NCBI RefSeq assembly: GCF_000970855.1
Contig: NZ_KQ034046.1
Span: forward strand, 613,418-677,417
DNA length: 64,000 bases
Origin: Lactobacillus helsingborgensis
Lineage (GTDB): Bacteria > Bacillota > Bacilli > Lactobacillales > Lactobacillaceae
Reading direction: 5' to 3'
The first letter of the stretch is position 1, and every line of letters begins with the position of its first letter. The notes under the pieces were generated by a model. That model was not told the DNA's origin, did no database searches, and worked only from the letters and a program-made list of their open reading frames with translations. Shown here one piece after another: positions 55,787 through 64,000 of this stretch. A program made the position numbers and the translations under genes.

Positions 55787-56760
55787 AAGAATTTTGGAAA
55801 AAATCTTGGTTTATCAGACTCGTTTCACTCTTAATAGCCGTTTTACTGGTTATTTATGTTAATTCCACTCAAGAAGGCTTTTTATCTCAAGGGCAAACTG
55901 AAAAAACTAAGCAAACTGCTAATAAAACTCAAACCATTAAAGTACCTTTGCAGGTTTCTGTTGATACGGATAAATATTATGTAGTTGGTTATCCAGAAAA
56001 GGTAAGTGTGACATTAGAAGGATCCGCTGCTCTGGTAACTTCGACTATAAATACGCAAAATTTTCGTGCTTATATTGATTTAACCAAAAAAAGTATTGGT
56101 ATGCACAATGTCAAAATTCACGTTAATGGCATTAATAAACAAATTTCTTATTCTATTAACCCGCGGAGTGTAGAAGTTGATATTCAGCGTAGAAAGTCTA
56201 CGACAATGCCTGTACAGGTAGAGTATAATAAAGGTGCTGTTGCTCAAGGTTATCAACTAGGTCATGCGAGTGTTTACCCACAACAGGTTGAGGTAACAGG
56301 AGCGCGGTCTGAAGTCGATCAAATTGATCAAATAATAGCCAAAGTAGTTTTGCCAAATAATATTGATCATACCTTTGAAAGACAAGTCAACCTGGTTGCT
56401 GAAGACCATAAGGGTAGGCAGTTAAATGTCATTATTGATCCAGCAACAGCTAAAGTTTCAATACCGATTACAATATCTAAAAAGTCAGTTAAAATGAAAC
56501 TTGAACCTGAACATGAAAAATTGGATAGAATCTATTCTCTTTCATTAAAACATAATTACGTTACGCTATATGGTAACAAGGATGCTCTGGCTAAGATCAA
56601 ACACCTCAAGGTTCCAGTTGATTTAGCTTCTGTTACAAGTTCGACTACCAAAACTGTAACTCTTAATCTACCAGATGGAGTAGTTAAAGCTAATCCTAAC
56701 CAGGTTGAAGTTGAAATAAAAGTGGAAAAAGCAAACAATTCTAGAAATAAAAATAATTAA
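55783..56760 (+). CDS. cdaR: CdaR/YbbR-domain protein
   Basis: This 325-residue protein has one N-terminal membrane segment (about 10-28) and three YbbR-type extracytoplasmic repeats (about 50-315). CdaR modulates CdaA activity at the membrane. The ATG overlaps the cdaA stop (ATGA). glmM starts 19 bases later. Confidence 0.95.
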   Translation: MKEFWKKSWFIRLVSLLIAVLLVIYVNSTQEGFLSQGQTEKTKQTANKTQTIKVPLQVSVDTDKYYVVGYPEKVSVTLEGSAALVTSTINTQNFRAYIDLTKKSIGMHNVKIHVNGINKQISYSINPRSVEVDIQRRKSTTMPVQVEYNKGAVAQGYQLGHASVYPQQVEVTGARSEVDQIDQIIAKVVLPNNIDHTFERQVNLVAEDHKGRQLNVIIDPATAKVSIPITISKKSVKMKLEPEHEKLDRIYSLSLKHNYVTLYGNKDALAKIKHLKVPVDLASVTSSTTKTVTLNLPDGVVKANPNQVEVEIKVEKANNSRNKNN

Positions 56761-56779
56761 TTAGAAAGGTTGTTTAGTA

Positions 56780-58132
56780 ATGTTGAAATATTTTGGCACA
56801 GATGGTGTACGCGGGGTGGCTAATCAAGAACTGTCACCTGAAATGGCTTTTAAGTTAGGTCGTGATGGTGGTTATGTCCTAACCAAAAACAAAACTAAAG
56901 AAGAACAGGCAAAAGTATTGGTCTCACGTGATACCAGAATATCTGGTCAAATGTTGGAGTATGCCTTAATATCTGGACTGTTGTCAGTCGGAATTGAGGT
57001 TTTAGAGGTGGGAGTGATAACTACACCTGGTTTATCATATTTAGTTCGCGCTCAAGGTGCCGACGCAGGTGTACAAATTTCAGCTTCACATAATCCAGTT
57101 GAAGATAATGGTATCAAGTTCTTTGGTAGTGACGGTTTGAAATTATCCGATGAGATGGAAGAAGAAATTGAAAAACTAATAGATGCATCAGAGGATAAAT
57201 TACCTCGACCGTCTGCTAAAGGGCTTGGGTCCGTTACAGATTTTCATGAAGGCAGTGCTAAATATTTACAATTTATCGAAAATACTATTCCAGAAGAACT
57301 TGATGGTATTAAAGTGGTCATTGATGGTGCAAACGGCGCAGCTAGCCGCCTTATTTCTCGTTTATTTGCTGATTGCGGGGTAGATTTTACCACCATTGCT
57401 ACTCACCCTAACGGCTTGAATATCAATGATCACGTTGGCGCAACCCATACTAAAAGATTACAGGAAGAAGTAGTTAAACAGCAGGCTCAACTTGGCTTGG
57501 CTTTTGACGGTGATGCCGATCGCTGTATTGCTGTGGATGAGAATGGCAATGAAGTCGATGGTGATCATATCATGTATATTTTGGGCAGCTACATGGAAGA
57601 TGGCGGCCGCTTGAAAAAGGATACAATTGTTACCACAGTAATGAGTAATCTTGGCTTTACTAAAGCTTTATCAAGACGCGGCATCAAAAATGTACGTACT
57701 CAGGTAGGAGACCGTTACGTATCAGAAGAAATGCGGGCAAACGGCTTTAACCTGGGCGGTGAACAATCTGGTCACGTAATTATGAGCGATTATCATAATA
57801 CTGGTGATGGGATGCTGACCGGACTGCATTTAATGTTGGTAATGAAGAGAACTGGTAAAACTTTGTCGGAATTGTTAACCGATTTTAAGGAATATCCGCA
57901 ATGCTTGGTTAACGTACCAGTTAAGGATAAAAAGAACTGGAAAGAACACCAACCAATTTTAGACGTGATAAAAGAAGTTGAAAAAGAGATGGGTGATGAA
58001 GGGCGCATTTTAGTTCGTCCATCCGGTACCCAGTCCTTATTGCGAGTCATGGCTGAAGGACCAACTCAAGAAGAAACGGATGCCTATGTCAAGAGAATTA
58101 CTGATGTAGTGGAAAAAGAAATGGGCGTTTAA
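56780..58132 (+). CDS. glmM: Phosphoglucosamine mutase
   Basis: GlmM converts glucosamine-6-phosphate to glucosamine-1-phosphate for UDP-GlcNAc synthesis. The 450-residue protein begins [12 protein letters not shown], has the phosphoserine loop [13 protein letters not shown] (about 97-109), the metal loop FDGDADRC, the sugar loop GGEQSGH and RPSGTQS. GAAAGG lies upstream. It completes the cdaA-cdaR-glmM operon. glmS follows after a terminator. Confidence 0.98.
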   Translation: MLKYFGTDGVRGVANQELSPEMAFKLGRDGGYVLTKNKTKEEQAKVLVSRDTRISGQMLEYALISGLLSVGIEVLEVGVITTPGLSYLVRAQGADAGVQISASHNPVEDNGIKFFGSDGLKLSDEMEEEIEKLIDASEDKLPRPSAKGLGSVTDFHEGSAKYLQFIENTIPEELDGIKVVIDGANGAASRLISRLFADCGVDFTTIATHPNGLNINDHVGATHTKRLQEEVVKQQAQLGLAFDGDADRCIAVDENGNEVDGDHIMYILGSYMEDGGRLKKDTIVTTVMSNLGFTKALSRRGIKNVRTQVGDRYVSEEMRANGFNLGGEQSGHVIMSDYHNTGDGMLTGLHLMLVMKRTGKTLSELLTDFKEYPQCLVNVPVKDKKNWKEHQPILDVIKEVEKEMGDEGRILVRPSGTQSLLRVMAEGPTQEETDAYVKRITDVVEKEMGV

Positions 58133-58151
58133 AGGTTAAAAATTCAAATTT

Positions 58152-58186
58152 AAAAAGCAGGCAAATTAATTTTGCCTGCTTTTTGT
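58152..58186 (+). terminator. Rho-independent terminator after glmM
   Basis: A 14-bp stem (58152-58165 with 58171-58184) with a T tail. Confidence 0.93.
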
Positions 58187-58337
58187 GTTAATGATAGTTG
58201 TTTCACAATATAGTATAGACCAATTATGAAAAATATTACTTGACCAATTACAATATAAAGGCTAATATTCCATACGTGACTTAAATATATAAATTAGCCC
58301 AAAAATATAAAATTTAACTAGACCAAAGGAGATACAC

Positions 58338-60149
58338 ATGTGTGGAATTGTCGGAATAATTGGAAAATCAGCTAGAGAAATAGTTTTAAATGGCTTGTCT
58401 AAATTGGAGTATCGAGGATATGACTCAGCAGGAATATACCTTAATGATTTGGCAGGAAAAGAATTTTTAACTAAAACCACTGGTCGTATTCAGGATTTAA
58501 AAAATAAAATGAAACCTGATGAACAGGGCCAAGTCGGTATCGGACATACACGCTGGGCTACTCATGGTAAACCAACTGAGGCAAACGCCCATCCCCAATT
58601 TGATGAAACTAAGCGTTTCTATTTGGTTCACAATGGTGTTATTGAAAATTACCAAGATTTAAGAAAAAAATATCTCAATAATGCGTCATTCAAGTCTGAT
58701 ACGGATACGGAAGTGATTGTTCAATTAATTAGTAAAATTGCACGAGAAAAAAACGTCGATGCTTTGACTGCTCTCAAAGAAGTTTTGACTATGATCAAGG
58801 GGTCCTATGCTCTTTTGTTAGTTGATAACCAGCATCCAGATCATATTTATATTGCCAAAAACAAGTCACCACTACTATTGGGACTGGGTGCAGACTTTAA
58901 CGTTATTGCTTCTGATGCTCTTTCCGTATTAGACCAAACAAAAACTTTTGTTGACTTACATGACGGCGAAGTGGGTGATATTACCAAAAATGGTTACCAA
59001 ATTGAAACTATTAGTGGCGCGCAAGTTACAAGGGAACCTTATCAATTAAATGTTGCTGAAGACGCTGCTTCTAAGGGTACTTATGATTTTTACATGTTGA
59101 AAGAGATATGTGAACAGCCAGGTGTTTTAAGGCATTTAGATCAATTTTATCTTGATCAAAATGGCAAGCCAAAAGTTAGTGCGGCAATAATTGATGCTTT
59201 GGCAAAGGCTGATAAATTATATATTTTTGCTGCCGGCACGAGCTATCATGCCGGTTTAGTGGGAAAACTACTTTTTGAAAAATTAACCAAAATTCCCACT
59301 GAAGTCGGATTTGCATCAGAGGCTGGCTATCATTTTCCAATGATGTCACAACATCCCTTCTTTATCTTTTTGTCGCAATCTGGTGAAACCGCCGATTCGA
59401 GAGTGGTGCTTCAAGAGGCAATTAAGCGCAATATTCCGAGTTTGACTTTAACTAACGTCCCAGAATCTACTTTAGCTCGTGAAGCTAATTATTCAATGGC
59501 GCTTGAAGCCGGTCCAGAAATCGCTGTTGCTTCAACTAAAGCATATACCGCGCAAGTAGCTGTTCAAGCGGTAATTGCCAAAGCTTTAGGTGAAAAAATG
59601 GGCGATGATGCTGCTGCGGCATTCAAACTCAAGCAGAATTTAGCCTTGGCTGCAGAAGGAATCGAACAGGTAGTTTCCAATCAGGAAAAGATAGAGCAGC
59701 TGGCACAAAAAGATTTAATACCATCCCGCAATGCATTTTATATTGGTCGTGGCATTGATTATCCGGTAGCGTTAGAAGCAGCACTTAAGCTCAAAGAAGT
59801 TTCATACATTCAAACTGAAGGCTTTGCAGCAGCTGAATTGAAGCATGGCACCATTTCTTTAATTGAAAAAGGAACTCCTGTTATTGCCTTGATTAATGAC
59901 CCACTAACTGCTGATCTGATGCGGGGTAATATTCAGGAAGTAGTTGCACGAGGAGCAAACGTTATTACTATTGTCAATAAATCATTAGCGCAAACAGGTG
60001 ACGATATTATTTTGCCTGAAGTAGACTACTTCTTATCACCATTAGTTACGGTTGTAGTGACACAGCTTTTGGCTTATTTTGCGGCTAAAGACAAGGGTCT
60101 GGATGTTGATAAGCCACGTAATTTGGCAAAAAGTGTGACTGTTGAGTAA
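58338..60149 (+). CDS. glmS: Glutamine-fructose-6-phosphate aminotransferase
   Basis: GlmS makes glucosamine-6-phosphate from fructose-6-phosphate and glutamine. The 603-residue protein starts MCGIVGIIG with Cys2 as N-terminal nucleophile (residue 1 after Met removal), has the GHTRWATHG glutaminase motif, and two SIS domains (about 285-600) with SQSGETADS and the C-terminal KSVTVE. AAAGGAG precedes the ATG. The 150-base leader shows no glmS ribozyme core. Confidence 0.98.
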   Translation: MCGIVGIIGKSAREIVLNGLSKLEYRGYDSAGIYLNDLAGKEFLTKTTGRIQDLKNKMKPDEQGQVGIGHTRWATHGKPTEANAHPQFDETKRFYLVHNGVIENYQDLRKKYLNNASFKSDTDTEVIVQLISKIAREKNVDALTALKEVLTMIKGSYALLLVDNQHPDHIYIAKNKSPLLLGLGADFNVIASDALSVLDQTKTFVDLHDGEVGDITKNGYQIETISGAQVTREPYQLNVAEDAASKGTYDFYMLKEICEQPGVLRHLDQFYLDQNGKPKVSAAIIDALAKADKLYIFAAGTSYHAGLVGKLLFEKLTKIPTEVGFASEAGYHFPMMSQHPFFIFLSQSGETADSRVVLQEAIKRNIPSLTLTNVPESTLAREANYSMALEAGPEIAVASTKAYTAQVAVQAVIAKALGEKMGDDAAAAFKLKQNLALAAEGIEQVVSNQEKIEQLAQKDLIPSRNAFYIGRGIDYPVALEAALKLKEVSYIQTEGFAAAELKHGTISLIEKGTPVIALINDPLTADLMRGNIQEVVARGANVITIVNKSLAQTGDDIILPEVDYFLSPLVTVVVTQLLAYFAAKDKGLDVDKPRNLAKSVTVE

Positions 60150-60210
60150 AATAAACTGCCAATTTCATTTGTGATCTAGATAAAACCCTATTTAAACAGA
60201 ATATTTCTTG

Positions 60211-60240
60211 AAAAAGTCGTAAGTAATTACGACTTTTTGT
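60211..60240 (+). terminator. Rho-independent terminator after glmS
   Basis: A 12-bp perfect stem (60211-60222 with 60227-60238), loop GTAA and T run. A TATAAT at 60240-60245 directly after it may be the -10 of the next gene. Confidence 0.9.
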
Positions 60241-60281
60241 ATAATAAAGAAGATAATGAAGAAATGTGGGAGGAAATTATT

Positions 60282-61097
60282 TTGTCAATTAAGTTAATTG
60301 CGGTTGACCTAGATGGTACTTTACTGACGAGTACCAAACAAATCTTACCTGAAACAGAAAAACTTCTTAAACAAGCTGATAGTCAGGGAATAAAAGTAGT
60401 TTTAGCAAGCGGCAGACCATTATCCGGAGTTATGCCTTTTAACCAACAATTAGGCTTGATGGGTAAAAAGCAATACGACATCGTGTTTAATGGTGCAGTT
60501 ATACAGGATCTTGCAGGTAACGTCTTGATGAATGAAGAAATGAATTACCGGGATTTCACTAATATGCGCCGCCTGCAGCGTTTGGCCCATGTGAATCTTC
60601 ATTTTGAAACGCCTGAATGTTATTGGACTTGTGATCGTGATATAGGTGTTAATTTAGCCGACAGTGCCACCAATACTAATAATGTAATCAAGGTCCGCAA
60701 AGCTGAGGAAATTCCTCAGGATTTTGCTTTTAATAAAGTAGGCCTTAGTGTTCTAAGTGATGTTAAAGAAGTAGATAAACTGTGGGAAAATATTCCCCAA
60801 TGGGCATTTGCCAAATATGACGTGGTCCGCAGCTTTTCAACGATAGTTGAAATTAATATTAAAGATGCTTCAAAAGGCAATGCTTTGATGGAACTGGCGG
60901 ACAGGTTAAAGATCAGGCCGGATCAAGTAATGGTTTTTGGCGATCAGGGCAATGACATCTCAATGTTTAGTAATCCAGATTTTAAAAAGATTGCTATGGG
61001 CAATGCGATTGAAATGATTAAAGAAAACGCCGATTTTGTGACCGACGATAATGATCATGACGGAATTGCCAAAGCACTAAAAAAATTTGTTCTGTAG
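60282..61097 (+). CDS. HAD-superfamily phosphatase, Cof subfamily IIB
   Basis: The 271-residue protein has motif I AVDLDGTLL, motif II ASGRP, a cap domain and motif IV GDQGNDISMF. TTG 60282 follows GGGAGG by eight bases; the in-frame ATG at 60237 lacks a ribosome binding site and lies in the promoter. It likely dephosphorylates a sugar or cofactor phosphate; specificity is unknown. A second Cof-type protein lies at 50103. Confidence 0.92.
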   Translation: MSIKLIAVDLDGTLLTSTKQILPETEKLLKQADSQGIKVVLASGRPLSGVMPFNQQLGLMGKKQYDIVFNGAVIQDLAGNVLMNEEMNYRDFTNMRRLQRLAHVNLHFETPECYWTCDRDIGVNLADSATNTNNVIKVRKAEEIPQDFAFNKVGLSVLSDVKEVDKLWENIPQWAFAKYDVVRSFSTIVEINIKDASKGNALMELADRLKIRPDQVMVFGDQGNDISMFSNPDFKKIAMGNAIEMIKENADFVTDDNDHDGIAKALKKFVL

Positions 61098-61121
61098 TAA
61101 AATAAAGTTGAGTTGATTATT

Positions 61122-61559
61122 ATGGTAGAAAAAAATAGAGAACATAATATTTCCGAAGCTGAATGGGAAGTTATGAGAATAGTGTGGACGTTGGGCGAAA
61201 TACACACTGGCGAGATCATTAAACAGCTCCAAGCCAAAAAGAATTGGTCTGAATCGACTATTAAGACTCTAATGGGTCGCTTAGTCAAAAAAGGACTGCT
61301 AAAAACGCGTAAAGATGGCCGCCGTTTTGTTTATTCGGCCACGGTTACTCAGATTGAAATGATGATCGAAGTAACTAAAGAGATGATGAACCACATGTGT
61401 GATATGCACAAAGGTCAAGTCTTGATCGCTATTCTCAATGATATGCCTCTTTCTGAAGGTGATATTAACAAGATCGAAGGAGAACTTGCTCATAAAAAGG
61501 AGCATGCTCCCAAGATGATTAAGTGTAACTGCTTAGCTTCGGGACAACACGACTGTTAG
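61122..61559 (+). CDS. BlaI/MecI/CopY-family repressor, CopY-like
   Basis: The 145-residue protein has an N-terminal winged helix (about 8-75, ISEAEWEVMRIVW...TIKTLMGRLVKKGLL) and a C-terminal dimerisation part ending CNCLASGQHDC. CopY repressors carry CxC-x4-CxC copper-binding motifs; here only CxC and one further Cys remain. No copper ATPase or cop box (TACANNTGTA) is visible nearby. TTG 61113 is an alternative start. It is followed by a membrane protein gene. Confidence 0.82.
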   Translation: MVEKNREHNISEAEWEVMRIVWTLGEIHTGEIIKQLQAKKNWSESTIKTLMGRLVKKGLLKTRKDGRRFVYSATVTQIEMMIEVTKEMMNHMCDMHKGQVLIAILNDMPLSEGDINKIEGELAHKKEHAPKMIKCNCLASGQHDC

Positions 61560-61592
61560 ATTGATGTTAATTTGACTGTGGAGGCTAGGTTA

Positions 61593-62303
61593 ATGAAAAA
61601 AATTGCTAATATATTGCTACGTCTGATTTTTACTGCGGCAGTTTGTATTTCAGGCTTTTTAGTTATGGAAGCACCGATAACTCTGAATGTCAAAAATGTA
61701 CGGACAATGGCGCAAACGGTGATTAAGAAAAGTGTTAATAACACGGGTGACTCCAGACTGATTGGCACATTAAAGTTGGCAAAAGACTTTGGTGTAGAAG
61801 ACAAGATTTTAGAACAGCTACCTAAAAAATATCATTATGACTTGTCTTATGTCAGTTTGTATGACTTAAGCGCAAGTTACCAAGCAAATGGCGAAGTAAC
61901 AGCGAAAAATCTTTCCTTCCCAGAAAATAATGACGTTCAAAAAACTGTCAGTAAATTAATGTTAAATAGAATTAATGATGGACTTGATAAAAATAGCAAC
62001 AAAGTAAATCGCGCAATTAATATTTTTCATTATTTCTTCTTTGCAGCAATACTATTATTCATTTTAGCAGCACTACTGATACTTTTCGGTAAATATTGGG
62101 CTGCCATCATTTTACTGATTTCTACTGTAGGTTCTTTTGGTGCATTACAGTTTTTTGCTAATCAAGTGGTTCAATGGCTTGAAAGTAATACTGCCCGTGG
62201 TTTTACCATAATTACGTCACCGATTTTATGGACTGGGTTAGCTATTGGAATAATAACTGCTATAATTTGGCCTTTAGTTTTGAGACTTACCAAAAAAGAA
62301 TGA
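61593..62303 (+). CDS. Hypothetical membrane protein
   Basis: The 236-residue protein has one N-terminal hydrophobic segment (about 8-25) that may act as a signal anchor. An extracytoplasmic part of about 110 residues follows (with YDLSYVSLYDLSASYQANGEV), then three or four hydrophobic segments (about 135-230). ATG 61593 has GGAGG eight bases upstream. It lies 33 bases after the CopY-like gene and is probably co-regulated. I do not recognise a family. Confidence 0.7.
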   Translation: MKKIANILLRLIFTAAVCISGFLVMEAPITLNVKNVRTMAQTVIKKSVNNTGDSRLIGTLKLAKDFGVEDKILEQLPKKYHYDLSYVSLYDLSASYQANGEVTAKNLSFPENNDVQKTVSKLMLNRINDGLDKNSNKVNRAINIFHYFFFAAILLFILAALLILFGKYWAAIILLISTVGSFGALQFFANQVVQWLESNTARGFTIITSPILWTGLAIGIITAIIWPLVLRLTKKE

Positions 62304-62324
62304 CAAATATATGAAGCACAAATC

Positions 62325-62362
62325 AAGCATTGATTCAAGGTCAGTTTGAATCAATGCTTTTT
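62325..62362 (+). terminator. Rho-independent terminator after the membrane protein
   Basis: A 14-bp perfect stem (62325-62338 with 62346-62359) and a T tail. Confidence 0.92.
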
Positions 62363-62409
62363 ATGGTGGTATTTATGCTTTTAAAAACCATTTTAAATAA
62401 TAAAATATA

Positions 62410-62418
62410 TGCTAAAAT
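62410..62418 (+). promoter_or_regulatory. Extended -10 ahead of the glycosyltransferase
   Basis: TGC-TAAAAT at 62410-62418; no clear -35. Confidence 0.45.
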
Positions 62419-62458
62419 TGGTAAGGATAGTTAAAATGTGAGAATAAAAGGTAAAATA

Positions 62459-63982
62459 ATGTATTATTTTTTAGATAGTAAATTAGATGCAAATAGTTCA
62501 GGAATAGAACACGCAGAAGTTAAAAGGCTAAAGTTGTTTAAACGTAATCATGTCAAAGCGAAAATAACGACGAGTGAATTTAACCGTTTTGGTCATCGTA
62601 ATTTGGCTTTTTATGGGTTGGACGATGATGATTACGTTAATATGTTTGACTTTTTTGCCGGAACCGTTAATTATGCTAGTCGTATTGTCACACTAAAAGA
62701 CTTGCCCATTCCAGGCTTTAACCAGGTGAAGAAAATTACTAATGGTTATGAAGTATATGAAGACAATCGTAAAACCATGACCATTAATATGTTCCCTAAT
62801 GGCAGCGTAGATACGATTATATATTATAATGGCGATGTTCACCGTATCAAAGAGGATTTTTATGATACACGTGGTTTTAAGAGTCTGACCCAGATTTTTG
62901 ATACAGCTGATGACCATTTGGTCTACGAATTATTTTTCCGTCCGAACAATACTATTTATTATGAGATTTCTTACGAAAAAAGGCCAACTTATTACCCAGC
63001 AACTAACATTCAGTTAACAGATGTTCATGGAGTTGTTCATTCGCTAATGAATAGCGGTCAGGCATTCACCATTATGCTTGACCAATTAAATGAGCAGGAT
63101 GGGGCTGAAAAATCCACGTTTATTTCTGACCGCAGCAATATCACTAACGTACCCATGATTAACATGAAAACACCGGCTAGAAAAATTGAGCATTTTCATA
63201 ATATTCATTTTAGGGATTACTGGGATCCAAGTTCTCCACTGACTTACAATTCTATTTCCAACAATGAATTATTAAGCAAGACTGATTTAGTTATTACGCC
63301 AGGAAAACATCAGGCAGATGACATGCGTAAAAGGTTGAGAACGCAGGTGCCGATAGTTTCAATACCAGTTGGAATAGTTCCTGATGAGCAGCTACAGGCA
63401 GAACATATTCCAATGAGTGAACGGACTAAAGGAAAAATAATAATCATAGCCAGATTATTTTATGAAAAGCGTATCGACGATGCGATCAAAGCCTTTAATC
63501 AGGCTTATCAAAAAAATGATTCTTTAACATTGGATATTTATGGTTATGGCGACGGTAACGATAATTTTAAAGAAGAAAAAATGCTAAAGAAATTGGTGCA
63601 GGATCTTGGATTAGAAAATGTTATTCATTTTATGGGTTATACGCAAGATATGGATTCTGTGTATGATAATGCGCAGCTTTCAGTTCTTTCTTCACGGTAT
63701 GAAGGAGCACCACTTTCAATAGTTGAAGCCCAATCACACGGTGTGCCCGTAATCGCTTATGATATTAACTATGGTCCTGCAGATCTGATTGCAGATGGGC
63801 AAAGCGGCTTTATTGTTCCTAGTGGTCATATTGATGAATTAGCAGCCAAAATTACTGAATTTTTTACTAGTCCTAAATTACGCAGAAAATTGAATGAGGG
63901 AGCGTATGAAAATGCCAAACGCTCGTCCAGTGAGAATGTTTGGCGTTACTGGCAAAAATATGTGATTGATACAGATAAGTAA
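62459..63982 (+). CDS. GT4-family glycosyltransferase, TagE/GtfA-like
   Basis: The 507-residue protein has a family-specific N-terminal domain (about 1-200, MYYFLDSKLD...FFAG) and a C-terminal GT-B fold. The donor-site motif is EGAPLSIVEAQSHGVPVIAYDINYGP (the two Glu of the EX7E motif) near residues 415-440. Similar proteins are poly(glycerol phosphate) alpha-glucosyltransferases that decorate wall teichoic acid, or GtfA-like enzymes that glycosylate serine-rich adhesins; the two cannot be separated here. ATG 62459 is chosen (AAAAGG seven bases upstream); GTG 62438 is an alternative. A partner glycosyltransferase may lie beyond the right edge. Confidence 0.85.
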   Translation: MYYFLDSKLDANSSGIEHAEVKRLKLFKRNHVKAKITTSEFNRFGHRNLAFYGLDDDDYVNMFDFFAGTVNYASRIVTLKDLPIPGFNQVKKITNGYEVYEDNRKTMTINMFPNGSVDTIIYYNGDVHRIKEDFYDTRGFKSLTQIFDTADDHLVYELFFRPNNTIYYEISYEKRPTYYPATNIQLTDVHGVVHSLMNSGQAFTIMLDQLNEQDGAEKSTFISDRSNITNVPMINMKTPARKIEHFHNIHFRDYWDPSSPLTYNSISNNELLSKTDLVITPGKHQADDMRKRLRTQVPIVSIPVGIVPDEQLQAEHIPMSERTKGKIIIIARLFYEKRIDDAIKAFNQAYQKNDSLTLDIYGYGDGNDNFKEEKMLKKLVQDLGLENVIHFMGYTQDMDSVYDNAQLSVLSSRYEGAPLSIVEAQSHGVPVIAYDINYGPADLIADGQSGFIVPSGHIDELAAKITEFFTSPKLRRKLNEGAYENAKRSSSENVWRYWQKYVIDTDK

Positions 63983-64000
63983 GTATTTTAAAAAATTGGC

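Noticed and set aside
58187..58337. Possible glmS ribozyme or riboswitch in the leader of glmS
   Set aside because: The 150-base leader is AT-rich and I could not find the conserved catalytic core or the paired P1/P2 elements. A covariance search would be needed to settle it.
905..62917. Many open frames of 60-110 codons opposite or inside the annotated genes
   Set aside because: They overlap well-supported genes in other frames, have no ribosome binding sites and show no recognisable motifs.
1..64000. CRISPR arrays, prophage or insertion sequences
   Set aside because: No regularly spaced direct repeats, transposase-like or phage structural genes were seen. The only long exact repeat noticed is the 31-bp terminator copy near 44533 and 45734.

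Overview
The window is a chromosomal segment of a low-GC Gram-positive bacterium. Gene order, protein sequences, tidy Shine-Dalgarno sites, frequent TTG and GTG starts, and secreted proteins with GW/SH3-like modules all point to Lactobacillus sensu stricto (the delbrueckii/acidophilus group). The comF-hpf-secA-prfB, hprK-lgt-gpsA-trxB-pgm-uvrBA, rapZ-yvcK-whiA-clpP and cggR-gap-pgk-tpi blocks are typical of that group. The species cannot be fixed from sequence reading alone.

Layout. Positions 1-20971 are almost entirely conserved housekeeping genes on the plus strand: the end of comFA, comFC, hpf, secA, prfB with its programmed frameshift, a small membrane protein, hprK, lgt, gpsA, trxB, a phosphoglucomutase, uvrB, uvrA, a DUF308 protein, rapZ, yvcK and whiA. 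clpP faces them on the minus strand under a CIRCE element. Positions 21000-32300 are accessory. Two large paralogous secreted proteins flank an orphan two-helix membrane protein, a PerR-type regulator and an amino-acid permease. They are followed by a three-gene lantibiotic-immunity-like ABC transporter, a solitary carbamoyltransferase that looks like putrescine carbamoyltransferase, and a small XRE regulator.

Positions 32300-39800 form a carbon-acquisition island: a mannose-family PTS with D-glucosaminate-6-phosphate ammonia-lyase and KDPG-aldolase homologues in the order known for dgaABCDEF, an IclR regulator, a KduD-like dehydrogenase and an orphan GatC-type permease. The aldolase gene carries a frameshift near its 5' end. 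Candidate cre sites precede both plus-strand transcription units, and an IclR-type repeated motif precedes kduD. A tRNA-Arg(CCG) and the glycolytic operon cggR-gap-pgk-tpiA follow.

Positions 44560-49570 are a second accessory patch. It holds decayed SLAP-like sequence bounded by two identical 31-bp terminator copies, three small secreted proteins (two of them clear paralogues), an SGNH-hydrolase gene with two in-frame stop codons, and a half-size ABC exporter. The rest returns to housekeeping: HAD phosphatases, ung, pta, tsaE, a DnaQ-like exonuclease, murB, the cdaA-cdaR-glmM cluster (c-di-AMP synthesis and cell-wall precursor supply), glmS, a CopY/BlaI-type regulator with an unknown membrane protein, and a TagE/GtfA-type glycosyltransferase at the right edge.

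I saw no CRISPR array, prophage, rRNA operon or intact insertion sequence. The parts most worth a second look are the dga/kdu/gat island with its broken dgaF, the paired secreted proteins around perR, the orphan carbamoyltransferase, the LexA-box and terminator arrangement ahead of uvrB, and the SGNH gene with two stop codons.
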